NCBI RefSeq assembly: GCF_008000815.1
Contig: NZ_CP042806.1
Span: 4,526,001-4,590,000, forward strand
DNA length: 64,000 nucleotides
Source of the DNA: Terriglobus albidus
GTDB taxonomy: Bacteria > Acidobacteriota > Terriglobia > Terriglobales > Acidobacteriaceae
Direction: 5' to 3'
Numbering within the stretch: position 1 is the first letter of the stretch; every line of letters starts with the position of its first letter. The position numbers and the translations under genes are program-made. Positions 1-9,900 of this stretch are shown here, in pieces. Under the pieces are notes generated by a model that worked only from the letters and a program-made list of their open reading frames with translations, was not told the origin of the DNA and made no database searches.

Positions 1-75
1 TTTCTTACCCAGGCGGAAACTGGAAAGCAGATCCCTGCGGGATGAGAAATCAAAAAGCGGTCGCGCGAAGCGCGA

Positions 76-113
76 TACCCCACGCTAAGCCCGATAAAGC
101 TGCGAAGAATGGG
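76..113. repeat. Degenerate REP-like palindromic sequence
   Basis: A CCCCACGCT...AATGGGG inverted pair lies in the 186-base stretch before the first gene. It resembles the CCCCACCC...GGGTGGGG repeats around the RAYT gene at 4.2 kb. I see no gene in bases 1-186. The relationship to the other repeats is inferred from the shared CCCCA/TGGGG ends only. Confidence 0.3.
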
Positions 114-186
114 GCAACGAGGGTATCGGCTAGACCGAATTTTCGATCCAACCAGCAACCAGGAACCAGCACCTAGAAACTCTCTT

Positions 187-912
187 TTACAGCGACAGTC
201 CGCCGTCGACGCTGATCAGCTGCCCGGTAATGAAGTGCGGTCCGGTTGCAAAGAAAAGCACCGCTGCGGCCACCTCTTCGGCGCTCCCATTGCGCTTCAT
301 CGGTGTACGTTCGGCGAAGTGCTGATATTCGGCCTCCACGTCGCCGAAGACAATCATCCCAGGTGCGACACAGTTCACACTGATCTCCGGAGCCCATGCC
401 TTGGCCATCGTCTGACTCAGCATGTGCAGGGCCGCCTTGGAGGTGCAGTAATGCCCGTGCGTTGCCCAGGGATGCAGACCTCCCAGGGAGCCGATGTTCA
501 CGATGCGTCCGTGACTGGCTTTCAGATAGGGAAATGCCGCCTGCGCCACCAGGAATGGTCCACGCGTATTAGTCTCTGCCATGGCATCCCATTGCTCGAC
601 TGTGAGGTGCTCAAGGGCCGCCGTCTCAAAACGGCCGGCGTTGTTCACCAGCAGATCCAACCCGCCCATCGTCTCCGCCGCCCGGTTCACTGCCTCCCGC
701 ACGCTTTGCGGCTGGCGCAGATCGCAGGAAACAGCATTGGCCGCCACACCCAGCGCCCTGATCTCTGAGATCACACGCTCGGCATCGGCCGAAGATTCCC
801 GGTAGGTAATGGCCACATCCGCACCTGATCGTGCCAGTTCCAGCGCGATCGCGCGGCCAATCCTCCTGGCGCCGCCGGTGACCAGCGCTCGCTTCCCTGA
901 AAGCAGACCCAT
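187..912 (-). CDS. SDR family oxidoreductase (FabG/pteridine-reductase-like)
   Basis: Short-chain dehydrogenase/reductase of 241 residues. The nucleotide-binding motif is TGGARRIG at about residues 12-19, with NNAG at 90-93. The catalytic set is Ser142, Tyr155 and Lys159 in YCTSK. The Arg pair after TGGA and the TYRES segment after strand 2 suggest NADP(H) preference and resemble pteridine reductase/FabG-like members; the substrate cannot be told from sequence. The ATG at 912 was chosen because the longer frame runs into the repeat element beginning at 921, which is not coding. No clear SD is visible. The C-terminus (TGQLISVDGG) is complete. It stands alone, transcribed away from the repeats. 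Confidence 0.85.
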   Translation of the reverse strand: MGLLSGKRALVTGGARRIGRAIALELARSGADVAITYRESSADAERVISEIRALGVAANAVSCDLRQPQSVREAVNRAAETMGGLDLLVNNAGRFETAALEHLTVEQWDAMAETNTRGPFLVAQAAFPYLKASHGRIVNIGSLGGLHPWATHGHYCTSKAALHMLSQTMAKAWAPEISVNCVAPGMIVFGDVEAEYQHFAERTPMKRNGSAEEVAAAVLFFATGPHFITGQLISVDGGLSL

Positions 913-920
913 GCCGGAAT

Positions 921-1073
921 TAGAGCATTTCTCCAAATTCTGTAGCTTTGGAAAAATCTGCGAATGCCGTTTTCTTCGCGGAAAACGTCGCAAACAGCCA
1001 AAACTTCACCCCAGCGAAGCAGGTTCGCTGGGGCCCCCGATACTCCGCTCTACACCATAGGAGAAATGCTCTG
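921..1073 (+). repeat. MITE-like element, copy 1a (diverged)
   Basis: Termini TAGAGCATTTCTCC (921-934) and GGAGAAATGCTCTG (1060-1073) are inverted repeats, and the centre has the family core as GTTTTCTTCGCGGAAAAC. It is longer (about 153 bp) and more diverged than the other copies. The right end reads TG where TA is expected. It abuts copy 1b. Confidence 0.65.
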
Positions 1074-1190
1074 GATGTGGAGCCTCAGGAGGTTATTCCC
1101 GTTCAAGCCGGAGCGTGCAGCGGCGTTTTCATTGAGGAAACGCCCATAGATGCACAAGCCCGACACTACACCTACAGGAAAAATGCTCTA
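1072..1190 (+). repeat. MITE-like element, copy 1b
   Basis: The right half is well preserved: GGAGCGTGCAGCGGCG, then GTTTTCATTGAGGAAAC, ending CCTACAGGAAAAATGCTCTA (1171-1190). The left end is degenerate and merges with copy 1a, so the two form a head-to-tail pair. It belongs to the ATAGATGCACAA...CACTACACC subfamily. Confidence 0.75.
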
Positions 1191-1243
1191 TCGCAATAAT
1201 GCGAACGGGCCGCCCACAGGCGGCCCACTCGGCAACATCATGA

Positions 1244-1771
1244 TTACTTCGGCGACGAGGTATTGTTCGTCTTGTTGGTGTCCGAGGTATTGTTCGTTTT
1301 ACTATCCTTCGGCCGATTCGCTTCCTGTACGCCGGCCTTACGCTGCGACTCCTTGTCGCCATTGTCCTGATACGCAGAGACCTGCTCGCGTGGGCGAATG
1401 ACGCGTACCTCGATCGCCTTATTCGCCTCTGCAATCTCGTATTGCTTGGCATAGCTGGCAAACCCGGTTGCGAGCACTTGCAGCACTACGGTCGCTCCTC
1501 GCGGAATGACATCGATCGTTGCCTTACCGTCGGGTCCGGTCTTCACTTCATAGCTTCCGTTCGGTTGACCATCTTCCATAGGACGGAAGATCACGGCGGC
1601 ATTCTGAATCGGTTTGCCGTTGAAGTCCTTTACCACCAGAACTTCAATACGCGAGGTCTCCGGCGGCGCTTTGTACTTACGCCCATGTCGATCTTCACGG
1701 TTGTCCTGGGCGCCACTCACGCCCGTAACCGCCATTACCGCCGCCAACGCTACAACACCTGCACACCGCAT
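1244..1771 (-). CDS. Secreted carboxypeptidase-regulatory-like domain protein
   Basis: Small secreted protein of 175 residues. The ATG at 1771 follows a GAGGGG ribosome site and starts a typical signal peptide (MRCAGVVALAAVMAVTGVSGAQ). Residues about 40-115 form a single beta-sandwich of the carboxypeptidase-regulatory/CNA-B type (VVKDFNGKPIQNAAVIFRP, then TGPDGKATIDVIPRG). The tail is rich in Lys, Asn, Thr and Ser (KTNNTSDTNKTNNTSS) and looks unstructured. Such domains occur alone or at the N-terminus of TonB-dependent receptors in Acidobacteriota. It is divergent from groES, with about 130 bases between the ATG and the groES promoter. Function unknown; likely periplasmic or cell-surface. 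Confidence 0.7.
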   Translation of the reverse strand: MRCAGVVALAAVMAVTGVSGAQDNREDRHGRKYKAPPETSRIEVLVVKDFNGKPIQNAAVIFRPMEDGQPNGSYEVKTGPDGKATIDVIPRGATVVLQVLATGFASYAKQYEIAEANKAIEVRVIRPREQVSAYQDNGDKESQRKAGVQEANRPKDSKTNNTSDTNKTNNTSSPK

Positions 1772-1904
1772 CCTGGAGCCCCTCAAAAAGCTGACGTTAT
1801 TGTACTTCTGCCACCACAGGACGGGGGAGGATATCGTTCGATAGCGTCCCGCAAAAGCGCTTAAGTAATATGAGCGCGTTTCACTCATATTTAATCTCCA
1901 CAGC

Positions 1905-1933
1905 TTGACTTCGTTTTCCCGTTTGCATATCGT
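1905..1933 (+). promoter_or_regulatory. Candidate sigma-70-type promoter of groESL
   Basis: TTGACT (1905-1910) is followed by a 17-base spacer and TATCGT (1928-1933). The CIRCE operator begins on the last base of the -10, the usual position for HrcA repression. Confidence 0.6.
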
Positions 1934-1959
1934 TAGCAATCGGAAGGCGTGAGTGCTAA
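1933..1959 (+). promoter_or_regulatory. CIRCE element (HrcA operator)
   Basis: TTAGCAATC - 9 bases - GAGTGCTAA. The canonical form is TTAGCACTC-N9-GAGTGCTAA, so there is one mismatch in the left arm. Its position just upstream of groES supports HrcA-mediated heat-shock control of groESL. hrcA itself is not in the window. Confidence 0.93.
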
Positions 1960-1996
1960 TTCCGCCGGACCAACCATTCCAAGGAGAAGTTCACAC

Positions 1997-2293
1997 ATGG
2001 CATCGACGAAGTTTACTCCGCTGCATGACCGCATTCTGGTCAAGCGCGTAGAAGAGGGCGAGACTCTGCGCGGCGGCATCATCATCCCCGATTCAGCGAA
2101 GGAAAAGCCCTCGCAGGGCGAGGTTATCGCAGTAGGCAAGGGCAAGTCGAACGACGAGGGCAAGGTTTTCCCGCTCGATGTGAAGGTGGGCGACAAGATC
2201 CTCTTCGGCAAGTACTCCGGCACCGAGATCAAGCTCGACGGAGAAGAGTTCCTGATCATGCGCGAGGAAGAAGTCCTCGGCATCGTCAAGTAA
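1997..2293 (+). CDS. groES: Co-chaperonin GroES
   Basis: GroES of 98 residues, the 10-kDa lid of the chaperonin. It starts [17 protein letters not shown] and contains [16 protein letters not shown] (the mobile loop) and the C-terminal [15 protein letters not shown]. The ATG at 1997 is preceded by AAGGAG (1981-1986); a longer in-frame start at 1949 would lie inside the CIRCE operator and is rejected. It is first in a two-gene operon with groEL (gap 97 bases) and is controlled by the CIRCE site. Cytoplasmic; assists ATP-dependent folding. Confidence 0.97.
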   Translation: MASTKFTPLHDRILVKRVEEGETLRGGIIIPDSAKEKPSQGEVIAVGKGKSNDEGKVFPLDVKVGDKILFGKYSGTEIKLDGEEFLIMREEEVLGIVK

Positions 2294-2378
2294 GCCTCAC
2301 AACCGAGTCGTATCCCCTGCCCTAATCGTCGGGCATGGACGAATCCTATCTCGCCCGTTCTGCGGGCTAACGAACTAG

Positions 2379-4058
<1,680 letters not shown>

Positions 4059-4098
4059 GTTCCTGCGCGGACGGCGAATCGCGCTTCGCGCAAAGGCA

Positions 4099-4134
4099 CA
4101 GAACGGCCCCGGTTTCCGGGGCCGTTCTGCTTTT
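4099..4134 (+). terminator. Rho-independent terminator of groESL
   Basis: Stem AGAACGGCCCCGG / CCGGGGCCGTTCT with loop TTT, followed by TTTT. Confidence 0.9.
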
Positions 4135-4150
4135 AAATTTCAGATAACCA

Positions 4151-4190
4151 CGGGTGCCCCACCCTCGCAACGCTAGGGTGGGTTCGATGG
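4151..4190. repeat. Left 40-bp inverted repeat (REP) flanking the RAYT gene
   Basis: It starts CGGGTGCCCCACCCTCGCAA and is an exact reverse complement of 4663-4702. It is itself a hairpin: CCCACCCT...AGGGTGGG around a 9-base loop. It has the form of REP sequences that flank RAYT genes. Confidence 0.88.
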
Positions 4191-4221
4191 CATACAAGCG
4201 CGGTTAACCTACAATCTCCTC

Positions 4222-4653
4222 ATGCCATTAGGACTTGCCCGTCATACAACTGAGGTTCATTTTGTGACCTTCAGTTGCGATGGCCGGCGTCCATACCTGG
4301 AATCTGCCGAAACAAAGAATCTCTTCCTGGAATCACTTCGATCTGTCAGCCAACGATATGGGATTGAAATCATCGGCTACGTCGTCATGCCCGAGCATGT
4401 CCACCTGCTGATTGCTATTCCCAAAGAAGAAGTAGCTCTCGGGACCTTCATTCAAGCCCTTAAAGTCTCAGTCGCAAAGCGTTGTGCGCAAAAACCATTC
4501 TGGCTTCCCCGATATTACGACTTCAACGTTCTCACTACGGCGAAGATTCGAGAAAAGCTCGACTACATGCATAACAATCCCGTCGTTCGAGGGCTCGTTC
4601 CTTTTCCCGAAATGTGGCTGTGGTCGAGTTACAACGTTCCTCTCGTCGTTTAG
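4222..4653 (+). CDS. REP-associated tyrosine transposase (RAYT, Y1_Tnp/IS200-like)
   Basis: Single-strand DNA transposase-like protein of 143 residues. The HUH motif is H59-V-H61 in MPEHVHLL, and the candidate catalytic tyrosine is Tyr115 in YMHNNPV; both match the RAYT branch of the Y1 transposases. It lies between 40-bp perfect inverted REP copies (4151-4190 and 4663-4702), the arrangement known for RAYTs that process REP/REPIN sequences. The first residues are a little shorter than in many RAYTs but the fold elements look complete. The gene appears intact and has its own short leader. RAYTs are usually single-copy and domesticated rather than freely mobile. Confidence 0.9.
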   Translation: MPLGLARHTTEVHFVTFSCDGRRPYLESAETKNLFLESLRSVSQRYGIEIIGYVVMPEHVHLLIAIPKEEVALGTFIQALKVSVAKRCAQKPFWLPRYYDFNVLTTAKIREKLDYMHNNPVVRGLVPFPEMWLWSSYNVPLVV

Positions 4654-4662
4654 AGTCTCGTA

Positions 4663-4702
4663 CCATCGAACCCACCCTAGCGTTGCGAGGGTGGGGCACC
4701 CG
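4663..4702. repeat. Right 40-bp inverted repeat (REP) flanking the RAYT gene
   Basis: Exact reverse complement of 4151-4190 over 40 bases; hairpin CCCACCCT/AGGGTGGG. It begins 10 bases after the transposase stop codon. Confidence 0.88.
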
Positions 4703-4802
4703 AAATAAGCACAACCATGTGCCACTCAAAAACTGCGTTTAGTAGTCAATCGAATTTCTTCCACTTATTTCGGCCGCATATCTATAGGTCAAACAAAGAC
4801 TT

Positions 4803-5789
4803 CTAGATCACATCAATCACAATCTTCCCGTTCGCCTTACCGCTCTCAACAAGTTCATGCGCTTCGAGCGCGGTCTCGAAAGTAAAACGACGCTCGTCGA
4901 CCATGGGACGCAGCTTACCCTGCTCCACCATGCGAGTGACTTCGCGCAGGATCCATCCGTGATGACCGCGGCGCTCGCGGGTAAGCAGGGGCAACAGAAC
5001 GAAGACGCCTGAGTAGCTGGCTCCACGACGCGAGAGAGCCTTCAGGTCATGCGCCCCCCATCCATAGCAACTGGCAACGCGGCCGTAGTTGCGGATGGCT
5101 GCCATGCAGTCGTCAAGAGGTTTGCCGCCGACCGTGTCATAGCCGACGTCGAATCCCACCCCCCCGGTGTGGCGCTGCACATACTGCTCCACCGGCTCAT
5201 TGCGATCGATAGGCGTTGCGCCATAGCTCCGAACGATCTCTGCCTTAGCCGCCGAAACTGTTGCGTAGACCTTCGCTCCAGCAGAGACCGCCATCTGCAC
5301 AACGATGTGACCGACGCCGCCTGCACCGCCGGTGACGAGGACACGGTCCCCAGCCTGCACTTGCGCACGGTCTGCGAGACCTTCATATGCGGTAAGCGAG
5401 ACCAGAGGCAGAGTGGCTGCCTCCCGCATGCTCAGGCTCTTCGGCTTCGGGGCAAGCAGATCGGCATCGACGGCCATGTACTCCGCCAACGATCCCTGGA
5501 TGCCACCTGCTCCTCCAGCAAGACCATACACCTCGTCGCCAACTTCGAACTCAGAGACACCGATACCTACAGCCTCCACCACACCGGCCATATCTGTGCC
5601 CAGGATGCATGGCGCGGTCATCCCGCCGTGCGGAGCCTTGCCGGTACGGATCTTGCTGTCGATGGGATTTACGCCGCTGGCATGAACACGTACCAGAACG
5701 TCATGGTCACCAATCTGAGGTTGAGGGACTTCGGCAATCCGGAACGCTCCGGTTTCAAAGCTGTCGACAACAAGGGCCTTCATGGTCAT
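4803..5789 (-). CDS. Zinc-independent MDR oxidoreductase (quinone oxidoreductase-like)
   Basis: Medium-chain dehydrogenase/reductase of 328 residues. The N-terminal GroES-like fold (about 1-120) has GVNPIDSKIR and GTDMAGVV; the Rossmann part carries GGAGGVG at about 154-160. The Cys/His ligands of zinc alcohol dehydrogenases are absent, which points to the NADPH:quinone reductase/enoyl-reductase group. Candidate starts are ATG 5789 (MTMKAL) or ATG 5783 (MKAL); a TTG at 5801 is less likely, and no strong SD separates them. It is transcribed away from repeat copy 2 and is apparently monocistronic. The substrate is unknown. Confidence 0.85.
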   Translation of the reverse strand: MTMKALVVDSFETGAFRIAEVPQPQIGDHDVLVRVHASGVNPIDSKIRTGKAPHGGMTAPCILGTDMAGVVEAVGIGVSEFEVGDEVYGLAGGAGGIQGSLAEYMAVDADLLAPKPKSLSMREAATLPLVSLTAYEGLADRAQVQAGDRVLVTGGAGGVGHIVVQMAVSAGAKVYATVSAAKAEIVRSYGATPIDRNEPVEQYVQRHTGGVGFDVGYDTVGGKPLDDCMAAIRNYGRVASCYGWGAHDLKALSRRGASYSGVFVLLPLLTRERRGHHGWILREVTRMVEQGKLRPMVDERRFTFETALEAHELVESGKANGKIVIDVI

Positions 5790-5864
5790 ATCTGCGGTCA
5801 AAAGGAGAACTCCAGTCTCCTTAGACTACTGTGTCCGGAAGAATGGACCATCTTTTGATGGCAA

Positions 5865-5963
5865 TAACCATTTATGCCTCGCTGAGCATCCCGGAAGGAG
5901 CGTGCCGCGGCGTTTTCATTGCGGAAAACGCCTACAACTGCACCCACGGAGAAAATTGCTCTA
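5865..5963 (+). repeat. MITE-like element, copy 2 (left end degenerate)
   Basis: The core CGGCGTTTTCATTGCGGAAA and the right end GGAGAAAATTGCTCTA (5948-5963) are clear; the left terminus is eroded and its position approximate. The terminal CTA (5961-5963) is, on the minus strand, the TAG stop codon of the VWFA-like gene. Confidence 0.75.
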
Positions 5964-6872
5964 TCGCGGCGAAGCCTCCACCATCATTGGCCCACTTACC
6001 TTCGCCCCCTCGGCGGAAATATGGAAGCGTTGCAAACCTTTTCCTCCACCTTCGAACTCCACGCGGTAGGTGTCGTAAAGTGCATCGTTAAACCGCTTGA
6101 GGAACGGGCTGAAGCTGGGAGGATCTCCTGTCCCGAGATAGTAGGCAGTTCCGCCAGTGGAAGCCGCGACATCCGTGAGGTAGTTCTGGCCGCTGAAAGA
6201 CGCCTGCATGCCGCGCATTGCCGCACCGGTGAAGTAGATGGAATAAACTGCGACACCCGCACGTTGCGCATCGCTCTTGGCTGCATCCACATACGGACTG
6301 CTCTGGTTCAGCGGGCTCGTGCTGCCGTTATAGGGATCGACGCCGCTTGTGATCATCAGAACGATATGCGCCTTGCCGTCGGGTTGCCACTTCTTTACGA
6401 AGTCCGAGAGACAGAAGTAGGGACTGGCGCTAGCTCCAGGCAGCGCCTGTGTCAGGCGAATCGCTTTGGCAGCCATATCGTGTTCGGTAGTAAATCCCTG
6501 TTCAGTAACGACACGGCCGTTCTGCATGTAGCCGACGGTCACTGCGACATCCTGGGGCTGGGCTTGAATAAAGCTCTGGATATCACCCAGCATGCGGCCG
6601 AAGCTGCTCTGCAGACCATCATCGATCAGGATTGCCAGCTCCACACCTGTTCCCTGCCCATGCCCTGAGCCGCCAAGAACAGGATTCCATGCGGTGACAC
6701 GGCGATCGTCATCACCAAACTTCACTTTGACCTGAGAGATATCGATACGCGGAGCTTCCGGCCCGCGCTTATCTTCAATGCGCACCAGGGCCGAGGTCGA
6801 GACCGGTCCTTCCACCTGTGCGACCGCGGTAGCGGTCAATACTCCCATCAGCGCGAATCGTAACCAACGCAT
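5961..6872 (-). CDS. Secreted VWFA-related protein
   Basis: Secreted protein of 303 residues. The ATG at 6872 has an AGGAGG ribosome site six bases upstream and opens a signal peptide (MRWLRFALMGVLTATAVAQ). The middle resembles the VWFA-like domain common in Acidobacteriota: LAILIDDGLQSSFG starts the Rossmann-like sheet, then HIVLMITSGVDPY and AGVAVYSIYF. The usual metal-site DxSxS is not intact (DDGLQSS), so metal binding is doubtful. It lies 109 bases downstream of the Oar-type receptor, with a hairpin between. Its TAG stop lies in the end of repeat copy 2. Role unknown; adhesion or envelope protein interaction is possible. Confidence 0.7.
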   Translation of the reverse strand: MRWLRFALMGVLTATAVAQVEGPVSTSALVRIEDKRGPEAPRIDISQVKVKFGDDDRRVTAWNPVLGGSGHGQGTGVELAILIDDGLQSSFGRMLGDIQSFIQAQPQDVAVTVGYMQNGRVVTEQGFTTEHDMAAKAIRLTQALPGASASPYFCLSDFVKKWQPDGKAHIVLMITSGVDPYNGSTSPLNQSSPYVDAAKSDAQRAGVAVYSIYFTGAAMRGMQASFSGQNYLTDVAASTGGTAYYLGTGDPPSFSPFLKRFNDALYDTYRVEFEGGGKGLQRFHISAEGAKVSGPMMVEASPR

Positions 6873-6929
6873 GGCGAACCTCCTGCGGGTTATAAGACGC
6901 GTGAGATGGAGAAAAAGGTACAAAACGTA

Positions 6930-6959
6930 CGAAGGGCCGGAGGATTCTCCGGCCCTTCG
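6930..6959 (-). terminator. Hairpin terminator/attenuator after the Oar-type receptor
   Basis: Stem CGAAGGGCCGG / CCGGCCCTTCG around 8 bases. On the minus strand it is followed by a mixed T-rich tract, so termination may be partial and allow read-through into the VWFA-like gene. Confidence 0.65.
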
Positions 6960-6981
6960 CAACTTACTGATGATTGCAGTG

Positions 6982-9900
6982 TTAGAAGACGATCTTCGCA
7001 GCAAACTGCATGTTGAACGGCTCACCCGAACCAAGTCCAGGAGCTCCGAGGGCATCGCCCACCGTGGTGGTCGACTTACCGAAGTTGGAAGACGTTGGAT
7101 TGGAGACGCTGGGCTTAGCGAGGTTCAGACGGTTGAAGATATTGAACATCTCTGCACGAAGCTGCAGACGGACGTTTTCATGCAGCGTCGTGTTCTTCAC
7201 GACCGAAGCGTCCACCGTACCAAAGCCCGGTCCACGAACGGTACCGCGGGTAGTCGGGCTGAAGGTGCCAAGAGCAGGCAGGGTAAAGGCTGAAGCCGAG
7301 AGCCACTGAACCGTCTTGTTGGCGGTAGCAGACGTCGCAGCCGTAACCGTGCGGTTGGTGTTGTAGGGATCGCCAACCAACGTTGCACGATCCTGGTTCT
7401 CACCAGTGCCGCTCCGATTGCTTCCAGCCTTCGGCGTGAGAGCGCTACCCGAGAAGAAGGTCATGAAGGAGTTCACTTCCCATCCCGAGCTCAGCGCCTT
7501 CAGACGGCTCGAGAACTCCGGAATCGAGTAGACGACATAGCCGTTGAAGGTGTGCTTGATGTCAAAATCGGCGGTGCCATACTCCGCCGGCAGATTCAGC
7601 GAATTCTGCGGAGCGAAGTTACGGGTACCGGACACGTTGTCGAGTGCATGGCCATAAGTATAGGAGGCCTGCGCGGTCAGATTATGGAAGTTGCTGGTGC
7701 GAACAGATGCCTGCAGCGAACTGTAGTTGGAACCACCCGATGACTCGAACTGGTTGATCGCCGTAAACAGCGGGAACTTGCTAAAGTACGGACGAGAAGA
7801 CTGCTGGAAGGATGTGCAGGTGACCGGGTTGCTTGTGCAGACCGACGCACTCGGAGTGGCTGAAGGCTGAGCCTGGTTGATGTCACGCACGTTGAAAAGG
7901 TGACGACCGACGGAACCGACATACCCGACCTGAGCCACGGTATTACGGCTCAGCTGATACTCCAGGTTGAGGTTGTAGTTCTGCAGATATGCGTTCTTGA
8001 AGTCCTTCGAGACTGTTGCAACACCGAATGCTGAGGTCGCTGCAGAAGGCAGGGGATCAACACCCGTTGCAATCGTGAAGGCCGTCGTCTTCGAAGCAGT
8101 GAAGACCGGGCTGGCGCCAATATTGTTGGCCTGAACACCGACCGCCGCGTTGTTGCCCGGGCGGTTGTCAAAGAAGCCGTTCAGGTTAGGCAGGTCAAAG
8201 AACAGACCATACGTACCACGCACGACGAGCTTGTTGGATACCTTGGAGCTGAACCCAAAGCGAGGAGCGACATTGGTGTAGCGGCGGGGATAGAGGGTAT
8301 CAATATCCTGTCCCACAATCGAGAAGCCGGACGCCGCATTCGGGTTGAAGTTGGAGAACGTACCGTTGGTCGAGTAGACCGGACCGGAGTAATCCCAACG
8401 TACGCCATAGTTCAGTGTCAGAGCTGGAGAGACCTGATACTGATCCTGGGCGAAGATATCCCACTGATTGACGAAAACATCACGCTGCAAAACGCCGCGA
8501 ACGATGCTGCCATTGGCCGCATAGCCAGCCAGAAAGTCTGCAAGTGCACGGGTGTTGGCATCGCCCTCGGTGGTGTACGGAGTGCAGCTGCCGCAGGCGG
8601 TCGAGGTTGCCTGGGTCGCAGACGACGTACCGTCAAAAGCATACGAACCGCGAACGCTGCGCTGGTAGAGCAGGTTCATGTAGTTGCGACGGAATTCACC
8701 TCCGAAGCGGAACTGATGCTTACCCCAGACCAGCGTCGCCGTATCGGTGACGTGACCAGTGTAATCCTGACGGCCCAGCGGGGGCGTAGGACCAACGTTG
8801 TCAAATCCAGTGATTTTGATGTTAGGAGCACCGTACAACGACGGATTCGTTACACCGGTGTTGAAACCGAGAGCTGGGATGTTCTGGTTGTGAACGTTGT
8901 CGTTGAAGGTCTGTCCGAAGTAGTTGACGCCGATCAGAGCCTGGTTCGAGAGGTGGTCGGTCAGCATCCAGTTGTGCGTAACCGCGTAATTATGAACGTG
9001 AGTCGGAGCTACTTGGTAATACTCCCAGATCGGAGGATCGGAGAGACCGAGCTGGCGGCCGGTACCGATGAAGGCACGAACCGAGAGGGTCTGCTTTGAG
9101 TTGATGTTCCAGTCGATCTTGCCGACGCTATTGTCGCTATAACCGCTCTGAGGACGCGGGTCAACGTAGTTACCGACGGTCGCCGCACCCGGCTTGTTTC
9201 CACGAGGCCAGAGAGTCTGCAGCACGTTCACGAACGTCGGGTTGACCGGCACGTTGTGCTTGTTCAGCAGCGCGGTAGCCTGATTCACCCACTGATCGGT
9301 CGGCTCGGTCGCTGCACCGCTGGCGCCGATGATGTACTTCTGACGCTCATAGTTAACAAAGAAGAACAGCTTGTCTCTCTTGATGGGGCCGCCGAGCGAT
9401 CCGCCGAACTGATTGTTGCGGATCTTGGGCTTACGGACTGCATCGCCAAGCATCTGGCTCTTGGCCGCGAAGTACTCGTTGCGCAGGTAATAGTAGGCGC
9501 TTCCGTGGAAGAGGTTTGTACCGCTCTTCACAACCATGTTGACCGCACCGCCACCATTGCGTCCTACTTCTGCATTGCCCTGGGACTGAACGGAGAACTG
9601 GTCGATGGCCTCGATGGGAAGCGTTACGCCGGCTACACCGGAGACACCGCCCTGGTTCGAACCCTGTGAATTGTGAAAGATATCGTTGTTGTCGACGCCA
9701 TCAATCTGCCAGTTGTTCTGGTTGGTGCGCGCACCATTGATGGAACCGGCGCCGTTGACTCCGGGGGTGATCTTGATCAACTGAGTGAAGTCGCGGCCGT
9801 TCAATGGAATGTTGGCCACTGCCCGCGAGTTCACAACAGACGTGTTGGTCGAGGAGACCGTATCGATAGCAACGTCAGCCGCGTTTACCTCAACCACCAG

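Noticed and set aside
1949-1996. Longer groES start at 1949
   Set aside because: It would lie inside the CIRCE operator and lacks an SD, whereas ATG 1997 has AAGGAG.
4222-4653. RAYT protein as the transposase that moves the TAGAGCATTTTTCC elements
   Set aside because: Y1/HUH enzymes do not make TA duplications, and the RAYT is flanked by an unrelated REP sequence. The element ends do not match the REP.
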